Translations under genes and position numbers: made by a program | Assembly: GCA_040220855.1 (NCBI GenBank) | Contig: JAVJVZ010000055.1 | Span: forward strand, 37,857 to 101,856 | Reading direction: 5' to 3' | Source of the DNA: JACKNG01 sp040220855 | GTDB lineage: Bacteria > Pseudomonadota > Gammaproteobacteria > Ga0077536 | Length of the DNA: 64,000 nucleotides | Notes under the pieces: model-generated | The model's database searches: none | What the model saw: the letters and a program-made list of their open reading frames with translations, nothing else | What the model was told of the DNA's origin: nothing | Shown: positions 52,722 through 60,166 of the stretch, piece by piece | How the letters are laid out: the number at the start of each line of letters is the position of its first letter | How positions within the stretch are numbered: position 1 is the first letter of the stretch

Positions 52722-53501
52722 ATGCTGCGACTTCATCCGGAAATCTCCCGCGCCGTGCTCGACGAGCTCGCCCTCGGCCTCGTGCTGGTGGACGCCCGCG
52801 GTCTCGTCACCTGGGCCAACGCGCATGCGCTGGTGCTGGTCGACCGCACGCTCGACGAACTCGTCGGCCGCGATGTGCGCGCGCTGTCGCTGCCCTACAC
52901 TGCGCCCGATCCGCGTGACGGCGAGCCCGCGCTCGCCGTGCACGGCCCGCTCATCGGCCTGACCCAGCGCGCGGCTGCCACGGGGGGCGCCATTCTCACG
53001 GTTTGTGAGCGTTCACATCCGCTGGTGGGCTTTCTGGGCGCGCTGGTCAGCGGTCTGCCCGGGCGCGTGGCGGCCAATGGCGTGCTCCCGCGCGCGGCCG
53101 TGAAGGGGCGCCTCGAAGCAGAAGTCTCGCGCTCGCGGCGCTACACCAATCCGCTCTCCTGCATCACGGTCGCCATCCGTGACGCCGATCCCGACGCCAC
53201 CGGCAGTGCGCTCGCGCGCGTGCTCAAGGAGCAGCTGCGCTGGGTGGACGTGCTCGGGCAGTGGAGCGACGACGTGCTGCTCGTCGTGTTGCCGGAGACC
53301 ACCGCCGAAGCCGCCACGGCGCTGCGCGCCAAGCTGGTCGACGCCTTCGCCCAGGCGGTCGTCGAGGGGGCCATCGCCCGCGGCAGCTTCGCCATCGGCT
53401 GTGCCGCCTGGCAGCGTGGCGACAGCGCCGAGCGTATCGTCGCGCGCGCACTCGCCTCGGCGCGTGAGCGGCGCAGTGCGAGCCTGCGCTCAGTCCGCTG
53501 A
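52722..53501 (+). CDS. PAS protein with degenerate GGDEF-like domain
   Basis: 259 residues. PAS-like N-terminus (AVLDELALGLVLVDARGLVTWANAHAL), a linker, then a segment with diguanylate-cyclase layout: RAAVKGRLEAEVSRSRRYTNPLSCITVAIRD, and at the signature site LGQWSDDVLLVVLPETT where active enzymes have GG[DE]EF. The catalytic signature is therefore lost and the protein is more likely a receptor or adaptor than a cyclase. GAGGAAGG precedes the ATG. Its end overlaps the convergent osmC-like gene by 12 bp. Confidence 0.75.
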   Translation: MLRLHPEISRAVLDELALGLVLVDARGLVTWANAHALVLVDRTLDELVGRDVRALSLPYTAPDPRDGEPALAVHGPLIGLTQRAAATGGAILTVCERSHPLVGFLGALVSGLPGRVAANGVLPRAAVKGRLEAEVSRSRRYTNPLSCITVAIRDADPDATGSALARVLKEQLRWVDVLGQWSDDVLLVVLPETTAEAATALRAKLVDAFAQAVVEGAIARGSFAIGCAAWQRGDSAERIVARALASARERRSASLRSVR

Positions 53502-53927
53502 TGCCGGGGCGGCGGCGTCGACGATTTCGAAACTGTGCGTGATGTCCACCGCGTCGCGCAGCATGAGCGTCGCCGAGCAGTACTTCTCGGCCGAGAGGTT
53601 CACCGCGCGTTCGACCGCGGCGGGCTTCAGGTTCCGCCCGCTGACGACGAAACGGATGTGGATGCGCGTGAATACCCGCGGTGGCGTTTCGGCGCGCTCT
53701 GCCTCGAGCTCCACGCGGCAGTCCTCGACCGCCTGGCGCGCCTTGCGCAGGATGGCGACGACATCGAAGGCCGTGCAGGCGCCGACGCCCGTCAGTACCA
53801 GCTCCATCGGCCGGAAGCCCGCGTTGCGACCGCCGGCATCGGGCGGCCCGTCGACCACGACGGCATGGCCGCTGCCGGCCTCGCCGACGAACATGGCATC
53901 GTCGACCCATCGGATGGTGGCTTTCAT
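53490..53927 (-). CDS. OsmC-family protein
   Basis: 145 residues. Redox-active cysteines Cys51 (GVGACTAFD) and Cys117 (EKYCSATLML) are in the positions used for peroxide reduction in OsmC/Ohr proteins. The subgroup next to vfr in Pseudomonas has the same form. Physiological substrate unknown. Divergent from the Crp-like gene. Confidence 0.9.
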   Translation of the reverse strand: MKATIRWVDDAMFVGEAGSGHAVVVDGPPDAGGRNAGFRPMELVLTGVGACTAFDVVAILRKARQAVEDCRVELEAERAETPPRVFTRIHIRFVVSGRNLKPAAVERAVNLSAEKYCSATLMLRDAVDITHSFEIVDAAAPASAD

Positions 53928-53975
53928 GAAGCGTCCTGAGTGTTCGCGAAATCAGCTGCTTGCGCGGTCTGCGAG

Positions 53976-53997
53976 CGGTAATTTTTCAGCATTACCG
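53976..53997. promoter_or_regulatory. inverted repeat upstream of crp/vfr
   Basis: CGGTAAT-N8-ATTACCG, perfect arms, in the divergent region between osmC-like and crp/vfr. It does not fit the Crp consensus TGTGA-N6-TCACA. Possible operator of an unknown regulator, or a small hairpin. Confidence 0.4.
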
Positions 53998-54006
53998 GGC
54001 GCCGCG

Positions 54007-54036
54007 TTAGCAATGTTTAACATTCTACTTTAGGAT
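54007..54036 (+). promoter_or_regulatory. weak sigma70 promoter of crp/vfr
   Basis: TTAGCA and TAGGAT spaced 18 bp in an AT-rich stretch, 82 bp before the Crp-like ATG. Confidence 0.4.
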
Positions 54037-54117
54037 TGCGGCGCACCAGCGGTGTCCGGCACGGGATGGCCGGGAACACGCCCAGCCCGCGTTACGCCAG
54101 GCCAATAAGGAGGAATC

Positions 54118-54759
54118 ATGAGCGTCGTACGTCCCGTTCCGCAGCGCAACGACGAATCGGTGCAGAAGTTCCTCGAGCACTGCCACCGCCGCCAGTTCTC
54201 CGCCAAGGCGACGATTATCCGCCAGGGCGACCCCTCGCACGATCTCTTTTATATCGTGAAGGGCTCCGTGACCGTCCTGCTCGAGGACGACGAGGGCCGC
54301 GAGCTGGTGCTCGCCTACCTCAATCCCGGCGACTTCTTCGGCGAGATCGGCCTCTTCAACGAGCACACCAACCGCAGCGCGCTGGTGCGTGCCAAGACGC
54401 CCTGCGAAGTGGCGACCATCAGCTACGACCGGCTGAAGAACATGTCATCCGTGTTCCCCGATCTGCTCTTCGCCATCTCCTCGCAGCTCGCCAACCGGCT
54501 GCGCAAGATGAACCGCAAGATTGGTGACCTCGCCTTCATGGACGTCTCCGGCCGCGTCGCCCGCGCACTCCTTGATCTATGCAAGGAACCGGACGCCATG
54601 ACGCACCCGGACGGCATGCAGATCCGTGTTACCCGCCAGGAGCTCGGCCGCATCGTCGGCTGCTCGCGCGAGATGGTCGGCCGCGTATTGAAGACGCTCG
54701 AAGAGCAGCACCTCATCAGCGTGAGCGGCAAGACCATCGTCGTTTTCGGCGTCCGCTAG
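54118..54759 (+). CDS. crp: Crp/Vfr-type cAMP-responsive regulator
   Basis: 213 residues. The cAMP-binding pocket GDFFGEIGLFNEHTNRSALVRAKTPCEVATISY matches E. coli Crp including the Glu and Arg-Ser that contact cAMP. The C-terminal helix-turn-helix RQELGRIVGCSREMVGRVLKTLEEQ has the Arg, Glu and Arg that read TGTGA half-sites. AGGAGG precedes the ATG. In Pseudomonas the orthologue Vfr controls type IV pili and virulence; the pilus locus and cyclase upstream make a similar role plausible. Confidence 0.94.
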   Translation: MSVVRPVPQRNDESVQKFLEHCHRRQFSAKATIIRQGDPSHDLFYIVKGSVTVLLEDDEGRELVLAYLNPGDFFGEIGLFNEHTNRSALVRAKTPCEVATISYDRLKNMSSVFPDLLFAISSQLANRLRKMNRKIGDLAFMDVSGRVARALLDLCKEPDAMTHPDGMQIRVTRQELGRIVGCSREMVGRVLKTLEEQHLISVSGKTIVVFGVR

Positions 54760-54874
54760 GCGCACGCCGCCGGCCGCCGGATGCGCCGCGCAGCGGCGCG
54801 CCACGCCACGGCGTGAATTCGCCGGTGTCGCCTGCATCCAGACGTCGATGCCGGCCCCGGCCGCACTGGCCGGC

Positions 54875-55375
54875 TCAGCCCGCGGGCTTGCCCTTGCCGA
54901 TCCCGACCGCGCGACCCAGCCACTTCGGCCGCGGCAGGTGGGCGGCCGCCTCCATCAGCGCGCGGTAGTGCCCGGCGATGCGCTCCTCGAACGGGCATGA
55001 CTTGCGCAGCCGCGTATCGAAGCTGAGCGAGAGCGTCTCCTGCGTCGCGAGCAGGTCCTCGCCGCGGAAGAGCTCCTGGTAGATGTGCGCGCGCTTGCCG
55101 TCGAAATCGACGATGCGCGTTTCCACGCGCAGTTCCTCGCCGAGCATCGCCTCGTTCTGGAACGTGATGTGCGACTCCAACGCCACCGTCGAGCGCCCCT
55201 CGCGTTCGATGTACGCGAGATCCATGCCGATGGTCTCCTTGTAGGCATCGATGCCGGTCTCGAAGGCGACGAGGTAATAGGCCACGTTCATGTGACCGTT
55301 GTAGTCCAGCCACTCCGGCAGGACGGTGGCATGCGAGACGACGATGCCGTTCGGCGGCGGGGAAAAAGCACTCAT
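54875..55375 (-). CDS. acyl-CoA thioesterase (4HBT hotdog fold)
   Basis: 166 residues. Hotdog active-site motif WLDYNGHMNVAYYLVAFE (about residues 23-40) with Asp, His and Asn in the usual 4HBT arrangement; LESHITFQNEAMLGEEL and the RIVDFDGKRAHIYQELF beta strands follow. Probably a medium- or long-chain acyl-CoA or carnitine-related thioesterase; substrate not deducible. ATG at MSAFSPPP; the longer frame upstream is not supported. Confidence 0.85.
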   Translation of the reverse strand: MSAFSPPPNGIVVSHATVLPEWLDYNGHMNVAYYLVAFETGIDAYKETIGMDLAYIEREGRSTVALESHITFQNEAMLGEELRVETRIVDFDGKRAHIYQELFRGEDLLATQETLSLSFDTRLRKSCPFEERIAGHYRALMEAAAHLPRPKWLGRAVGIGKGKPAG

Positions 55376-55526
55376 GGATAGCCCGGAAAGCAGGAAAAAC
55401 CGGCGCCATTCTAAAGCACCCGCCGCCGGCCCCAACCTTGACAGCCCGTGCCCGAGCCACCATGATCGCGCGTCCCCGGCGGCCCCCGGCGCAACCACCC
55501 CGCGCCAGCCGCAGGCGAAATCCCCT

Positions 55527-55603
55527 GGCTATGTAGCTCAGTTGGTTAGAGCGCGGCACTCATAATGCTGAGGTCGGTGGTTCAAGTCCACCCATAGCCA
55601 CCA
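55527..55603 (+). tRNA. tRNA-Met (anticodon CAT), island insertion site
   Basis: 77-nt cloverleaf with encoded CCA: acceptor GGCTATG/CATAGCC, anticodon stem CGGCA/TGCTG around CTCATAA (CAT), T-arm GGTGG-TTCAAGT-CCACC. Close to E. coli elongator tRNA-Met. Its 3' half recurs in degraded form at 57940-57962, 58031-58054 and 63614-63639, marking it as the target of repeated integrations. Confidence 0.95.
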
Positions 55604-55637
55604 CTTGCTGCGGGAAGCGGGCAAAGCGTTAGCAGGT

Positions 55638-56921
55638 CTATATCGCCGTACCATCCTCATGGTAAAAGCCTTCATAGAGGAACGCTGGACTGATTTTCTC
55701 GCAGTCTGCTTCGGTTACGCCGCAGGCGCGCGCCGTCGCGTACCAACGGGCTTGAATGCATTCCTGCATCGCGGCGAGTAACGCATCTGCTTCCGCAGGC
55801 TTCAGTAAGAAGCGCGGCGCCTGCGACAGCAGGTTCCTGGCATTGGCAAAACGCCCCGCATCACCACATGCCATCGCGAGATCGCGATGCTCGATACTGA
55901 TCGGCGTGGACGGCGTCAGGTCATAGGCGGGAGACAGGCGCCAGGCCGTGTCCTTCGCGATGACCGCGTGATTGCGGGGATGGTCGTCCGTGTTCGAGAT
56001 CATGGCGTTGAAGCACATCCGCCGGAACAGCTCCTGCGCATCATCCTTCGCCGCTGCCGACACGCGCCGCAGCTCCTCGGCAAGTAGCGGATAGGACAAG
56101 CGTTCGCGATTGACCGGCGCGTCGTCAGCCTGGAGCAGGGTCAGGCCGCTGATCATCCGTGCACGCGCGTACCCGGTGTCGGCTTTCTCGCGATCGAAAC
56201 GGCGTACCAGGAGCACATCGCGGCCGGCTACGTCGATGATCTGGCTCGTGGCCGCGGATAAGCCGCACTCCCGGGCAAGCGTGAGCATGGCGTGCTCCAC
56301 GCGCGCAACATTCCACCGATCCTGTGGGTGATTGAACTTGGCGAGCCAGAGCGCGTCCTCGTGCTCGATTACCGCTTTCGGGCGCGCCCCGCCCATCGAG
56401 GTGCCTGCAAGCAGGAGCGCATCGATATGGTCTGCTAATGCGCCCTGCGGGATTGCTTCCTCGTTGATGATGGCGTCGGCGATCGCCTGCAGGCGTTCGA
56501 GCTGAAGGGTGTTGTTGAAGTCCCGGCGTGGTGCCGGTGGTTCCTGCCCGAGCCCGAAGGCGAGTGCGCCCGCGCGGTCATCGGGCGCATAGAGCAGGTA
56601 GTCGATTTCGCTGAGCGCGGTGGTGCGGGCGTGGCGCTCAATTACGCGGCGGCCCCAGTAATCCGGGCCGGCATCGCGCAGGGCACCGAAGACGCCTTTC
56701 ATGCGGGCCGTGGTGTAGGTGCGCGACACGAGCATTAGCTCAATGGGATCGAGCGGCACACTATCGGGACGGGCGAGGTAGCTCCGGCCGTAGCGGAAGC
56801 GCCCGACAGCGCCCCCGGCATTGTCCGTTTCGAGGCGAAAACGCCCAGCGGTCACGAGCTCGGTTTGCCCGGGCAGGGCGATATAGACGAAGCATTCGGT
56901 CTGGCCGGGTTTAAAAGTCAT
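55638..56921 (-). CDS. HipA-like serine/threonine kinase toxin (module 1)
   Basis: 427 residues from MTFKPGQTE; MSWTMTFK four codons upstream is the alternative. N-terminal HipA-N-like region, P-loop-like segment GTSMGGARPKAVI (about 174-186), catalytic loop SNTDDHPRNHAV with the Asp at about 311, and Mg-binding SPAYDLTPS (about 330). HipA kinases inactivate targets such as GltX by phosphorylation and cause dormancy. The gene overlaps its antitoxin stop. First gene after tRNA-Met. A fragment of a second copy lies at 62205. Confidence 0.9.
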   Translation of the reverse strand: MTFKPGQTECFVYIALPGQTELVTAGRFRLETDNAGGAVGRFRYGRSYLARPDSVPLDPIELMLVSRTYTTARMKGVFGALRDAGPDYWGRRVIERHARTTALSEIDYLLYAPDDRAGALAFGLGQEPPAPRRDFNNTLQLERLQAIADAIINEEAIPQGALADHIDALLLAGTSMGGARPKAVIEHEDALWLAKFNHPQDRWNVARVEHAMLTLARECGLSAATSQIIDVAGRDVLLVRRFDREKADTGYARARMISGLTLLQADDAPVNRERLSYPLLAEELRRVSAAAKDDAQELFRRMCFNAMISNTDDHPRNHAVIAKDTAWRLSPAYDLTPSTPISIEHRDLAMACGDAGRFANARNLLSQAPRFLLKPAEADALLAAMQECIQARWYATARACGVTEADCEKISPAFLYEGFYHEDGTAI

Positions 56922-57252
56922 CGTCCAGCTCATCGCTCTGGCGGGCCCGGGCGCGCTCCTCATTACGTGCGAGCGTGAGACCTTCTTCGTCCGCGCGGGG
57001 ATCTGCCAAGGCGGTAAATGGCTCCAAGAGCCCGTAGGCCCAAAGCAGGGCGGTGTAGACCGCAATACCCGTGGAAGGCTTCCCTTTCTCCGCGTCGGAA
57101 ACAGCGCGAGGACCGGTGCCGATTTTCTCGCCCGCTTCCTGGATGGTGAGATTGCGGCGCAGGCGTGCGGTGCGTAGGTTGGCACCGAGCGCCTTCAAAG
57201 CCTTCTCAACCGGATAGGGCGGGGCGGATATAAGGGGGTTTCGGGCCGTCAT
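56911..57252 (-). CDS. Xre/HipB-like antitoxin (module 1)
   Basis: 113 residues. Helix-turn-helix LRTARLRRNLTIQEAGEKIGTGPRAVSDAEKGKPSTGIAVYTALLWAYGLLE (about 28-80), then an acidic tail (DELDDDF). Overlap of 11 bp with the hipA start indicates coupled translation in antitoxin-toxin order. The start codon is 2 bp from the first of four GCTCT-CA-AGAGC operator copies, so autorepression is likely. Confidence 0.88.
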   Translation of the reverse strand: MTARNPLISAPPYPVEKALKALGANLRTARLRRNLTIQEAGEKIGTGPRAVSDAEKGKPSTGIAVYTALLWAYGLLEPFTALADPRADEEGLTLARNEERARARQSDELDDDF

Positions 57253-57254
57253 CT

Positions 57255-57374
57255 GCTTTCAAGAGCCTCTTACCGACATTTATCTGCTCTCAAGAGCATA
57301 TTTCCCCTGTGCCCGATGTCAAGGCGGAAACGTCCTCAAGAGCGCATTAACCTGCTTAAGGAGCTCTCAAGAGC
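57255..57374. promoter_or_regulatory. four operator copies, GCTCT-N2-AGAGC
   Basis: GCTTTCAAGAGC (57255-57266), GCTCTCAAGAGC (57286-57297), GTCCTCAAGAGC (57332-57343) and GCTCTCAAGAGC (57363-57374). Two copies are perfect palindromes. Centre distances are 31, 46 and 31 bp. They fill the divergent region between the antitoxin and the AlpA-like gene and so can control both. Confidence 0.8.
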
Positions 57375-57409
57375 GGAATATTCCAACGTTCACAACAACG
57401 GGGGTTTCC

Positions 57410-57793
57410 ATGCCAGACGACATTCTCGAACGCCTTCAGATTGACGCCGGGCGCCGAACCATCGGCGAGCTTATGCAAGAGCGTGCCGCGGCGGCATATG
57501 AGATACGCGCGCTTCGCAGTGAGCTCAACAAGCTCACCGGCGCGCGCAACGCTAGTAACGCATTGTCCGAAGAGGCCGCCAAAAGCGCCGATGACCACGC
57601 TGCCAGGCCGCGGCAGCTGCTTATGAAGCTCACCGAATTGTGCGACCAGCTTGCCGTCTCGCGCGGGGCCATTTACCGCTGGCTGAATGAGGGGAAGTTT
57701 CCTCGCCCGGTCCGCATTGGCGCGCGCGCTGTCCGCTGGCGGGCCGAGGATGTCGAGGCGTGGTGTAGCAGCCTGGATCGGGCTAACTACTGA
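57410..57793 (+). CDS. AlpA/excisionase-like DNA-binding protein
   Basis: 127 residues. The C-terminal half (LTELCDQLAVSRGAIYRWLNEGKFPRPVRIGARAVRWRAEDVEAW) is an AlpA-family winged helix, as used by P4/CP4-57-type islands to switch excision. The N-terminal 70 residues are an added helical region with no recognised domain. Divergent from hipBA module 1 and sharing its operators. A second fragment of this gene lies at 62434. Confidence 0.75.
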   Translation: MPDDILERLQIDAGRRTIGELMQERAAAAYEIRALRSELNKLTGARNASNALSEEAAKSADDHAARPRQLLMKLTELCDQLAVSRGAIYRWLNEGKFPRPVRIGARAVRWRAEDVEAWCSSLDRANY

Positions 57794-57825
57794 GTGTGCT
57801 CATGGCTGAAAGGCATCGTTCAGCC

Positions 57826-57962
57826 GTGCGGGAATTTTGCGGGACACGGCTGGACATCGTTACGTATTGCTGGGCATCAAGTGGCAACGGGCGCCCTGGG
57901 AGAATCAATTAAAACAACAAGTTAAAAATCACGGCTGACCTCATCATGCTGAGGTCGGGGTT
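57826..57962. repeat. element end, copy 1, with tRNA-Met-like att remnant
   Basis: Begins with GTGCGGGAATTTTGCGGGAC (57826-57845), includes CAACGGGCGCCC and AATCAATTAAAACAACA, and ends in CTCATCATGCTGAGGTCGG (57940-57958), a near copy of the tRNA-Met 3' half. The same order of blocks occurs at 63500-63639. Interpreted as the right end of an integrated element. Confidence 0.7.
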
Positions 57963-58036
57963 GACCGCGGCCATCCCTGGCCGCGGCCCCGACGGGCGCG
58001 CTGCGTGCCCCGATTCGCTCCCGGCGAATCGGTCAA
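57961..58036. repeat. REP-like palindromic insertion splitting the att remnant
   Basis: 76 bp bounded by TTGACCG and CGGTCAA. Inside are CCGCGGCCA-N4-TGGCCGCGG (9-bp arms) and GATTCGC-N5-GCGAATC. It interrupts the tRNA-like sequence exactly in the T-loop, whose right half resumes at 58031. Part of it (GGCCATCCCTGGCCGCG, 57969-57985) recurs at 62188-62204. Confidence 0.6.
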
Positions 58037-58054
58037 GTCCACGCATAGTCAACA
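58031..58054. other. tRNA-Met 3'-end remnant (att half)
   Basis: GGTCAAGTCCACGCATAGTCAACA corresponds to the T-loop, acceptor and CCA end of tRNA-Met (55579-55603) with four differences; read in two parts, GGTCAAGTCCACG then CATAGTCAACA. It continues the sequence broken off at 57962. Confidence 0.65.
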
Positions 58055-58124
58055 TTCTAGCGCCCTGACCTTGCTCGTCTTTTCGACGGTAGAGCCTCGA
58101 GCCCCGTTGAGCGCAACACCACCA

Positions 58125-58144
58125 GTGCGGGAACTTTGCGGGAC
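58125..58144. repeat. GCGGGA repeat, middle copy
   Basis: GTGCGGGAACTTTGCGGGAC, differing by one base from the copy at 57826; a third, more diverged copy starts at 63500. It abuts the fic stop codon. Confidence 0.65.
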
Positions 58145-58147
58145 GAG

Positions 58148-59728
58148 TTACAAGGACTTATCTCGCAAACCCGGTTGCCATTCCACCTCAACAGCGAAGA
58201 TCTCCTGATAGCGCGCTTCGATGCGCTCCGCTTCCTCGGCCGTCAGGGCGGCAAATTCCTTCTCGCGCGCGCGCTTCGATAGCCGACCATCTTCTCGCTG
58301 CAGAAAATGAAAGAGCAGGTCGAATTTGCGCTCGGGCATCTCGACAAGGGCTTCGACCTCGCGGCGGAACGCATCATGCTTCTTCAGGAAAGCCGTCTCA
58401 TGGGGAAGATCTTCGTCGATGGTTTTGCGTACGCACTTGTATAAGAACGCGGCGTGCGGGGTGGCATCGAAGAAGCGGTAATAATCGCCCGTGTCGTTGA
58501 GAACGCGCACGTTGTTCTTTTCTGTGGGTTCCCAGTCGATGTGAGGCAGGAGACGTGCAGAGTAGCTCTCCAGCGTGATTCGGTACTCATCAATCCTCTC
58601 CAGGATCGCCGCTGACACGGGGAACACCACGCCGGGCGGGTTAAAGCCGCGCTGGGCCAGGATATGATGAATGAGATAGCGATGAATCCGCCCGTTGCCG
58701 TCCTCGAACGGGTGGATATAGACAAAGCCGAAAGCAAGCACCGCCGCAGCGATGACAGGGTCAAGCGCCTGCGCCGGGCCTTTATCAAAAGCAATCAGGC
58801 CATCCATCAGCTTCGGGATGTCCTCGTGCCGCGCGCTGATATGCTCAGGCAGCGGTTTTTGTGTTTGCCGGTCGTGCTCACCGACGAACCCGCCTTCTTC
58901 CCGATAGCCCAACGGCACGAAGCGCGCATCGCCGATCACGATCCGCTGTAAGCGCAGGAACTCATCGTGGTCCAGGGGGTGCCGCCCGGCCTCGCCGATG
59001 GCCTTGCCCCAGCGCTGAATCCGATCCTGGGGCGGGCTCTCCCCCTCGATCGCATAGCTCGAGCGGGAGTCTTTCAGTAGCAGGAAAGCCGCTGTACGGG
59101 CGAGGATGTCGCGCGGCACGGTATCGACGATCGACTGTGCCCGGGCTTTAAGGTCCAGCTTCTGGAGGTCATCGAGCGCTTGCGTGCGAAAAACGAGCGG
59201 GCAGAATTCCGGCGTACCGGGCAGGTTGTTCTTCACCCGGTAGCGCGGGGCATTCTCGCCCTCAGCGCCATACTGGATTTCTGGGTCAAGGGCCGGCACG
59301 TACCGTCCGGCCTGCGCATCAGGCAGGTCAAGGTGCTCGCCCGTGAGCCATTCATACAAGAACCAGATCCGCCGCGCATAGCTGCCTGTCGGCGTGGCCT
59401 TCACGAGGGCCTCAAAAGGCGCCGGGCCTATTTCGCGGAAGAGCCTTTTGAGGATGGCGAGATCGAGCCCCTCATACTTCAGGGCAAAGGTCAGGTGGCC
59501 CTCCAGGCTCGGTTTGGGCGCATGGCGGGGCGTGAGAATGCGCCACCCGCCCTCCTCGGTGATCCGGTGGCGCGTCCCGGTCGCGGCCAGGGTCCGGGGC
59601 AGGGGAACGCCCAGCCTGTAAGCATCGATGAGGGCGCTATAGCCGGCCGGCGTCGCTGTCTCAGGAAGCCGCTGGTCCTGAAAAACGATCACCGGGCCTG
59701 AATATTGTTCTTCAGGGACGCCCGTCAT
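58148..59728 (-). CDS. Fic-family AMP transferase, class II
   Basis: 526 residues. Canonical catalytic motif HPFEDGNGRIHR (about residues 339-350). An inhibitory-helix motif SSYAIEGE (about 221-228) lies N-terminal to the Fic core, the class II arrangement in which the Glu blocks ATP until relieved; no separate antitoxin is needed. The N-terminal 200 residues form an unusual extension. AAGGA precedes the ATG at MTGVPEEQ; an upstream ATG (MLGVLRNK) is less likely. Target protein unknown. Confidence 0.92.
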   Translation of the reverse strand: MTGVPEEQYSGPVIVFQDQRLPETATPAGYSALIDAYRLGVPLPRTLAATGTRHRITEEGGWRILTPRHAPKPSLEGHLTFALKYEGLDLAILKRLFREIGPAPFEALVKATPTGSYARRIWFLYEWLTGEHLDLPDAQAGRYVPALDPEIQYGAEGENAPRYRVKNNLPGTPEFCPLVFRTQALDDLQKLDLKARAQSIVDTVPRDILARTAAFLLLKDSRSSYAIEGESPPQDRIQRWGKAIGEAGRHPLDHDEFLRLQRIVIGDARFVPLGYREEGGFVGEHDRQTQKPLPEHISARHEDIPKLMDGLIAFDKGPAQALDPVIAAAVLAFGFVYIHPFEDGNGRIHRYLIHHILAQRGFNPPGVVFPVSAAILERIDEYRITLESYSARLLPHIDWEPTEKNNVRVLNDTGDYYRFFDATPHAAFLYKCVRKTIDEDLPHETAFLKKHDAFRREVEALVEMPERKFDLLFHFLQREDGRLSKRAREKEFAALTAEEAERIEARYQEIFAVEVEWQPGLRDKSL

Positions 59729-59844
59729 GAATTTCTGTCCTTCCTTGCGAATTTTGTTCCTAAGAACGCCAAGCAATGAATTTCTATACTAGTTCATGAA
59801 AAATGATCCTGTAAGAAATATTTCCTGAATTACCGTCAATGCTG

Positions 59845-59860
59845 TGTAGTATGTACTACA
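59845..59860. promoter_or_regulatory. palindrome upstream of fic
   Basis: TGTAGTA-TG-TACTACA, perfect 7-bp arms, 117 bp upstream of the Fic start. Probable operator of an unidentified regulator. Confidence 0.5.
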
Positions 59861-60166
59861 TGGCCTGCCGAATCCTCCGTTCTCTCAGAGCAAAAGCCGT
59901 TTCCTGCTCTGCCCATGGCCGCTTCAACCTTCCGATTATTGATGTCTTGTTAGGGGGTTAGACGATCTGGCGTCTTGCGCATGGCCGCCTTTGTGGCCGC
60001 CAATATGTGTCCCCATTAAAAGGCGGCGTGCCCAAAATAGATATATTTTTGTGTATCAATGATGCCAGTCGATATATAAAAATACATACTTTTTTTCGGC
60101 GGTTGAGATCTTGATGATATATTTATCTATATAGTTCAACCTTATTGATAGGTATTGGAATATCAA
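59861..60166. promoter_or_regulatory. AT-rich control region before hipBA module 2
   Basis: No gene. From about 60030 to 60166 the sequence is strikingly AT-rich with repeated GATATAT-type blocks (60038, 60071, 60115 regions) and GATA-N10-TATC just before the antitoxin ATG (60147-60164). It probably contains the module 2 promoter and operators; exact elements cannot be fixed by eye. Confidence 0.45.

Noticed and set aside
57255..57374. Short CRISPR-like array
   Set aside because: Four palindromic 12-bp units with unequal spacing in a promoter region; no constant repeat/spacer length and no cas genes. Operators fit better.
57940..58054. A second functional tRNA-Met
   Set aside because: Only the 3' half is similar, it is split by 76 bp of palindromic sequence, and no 5' half or acceptor pairing exists.
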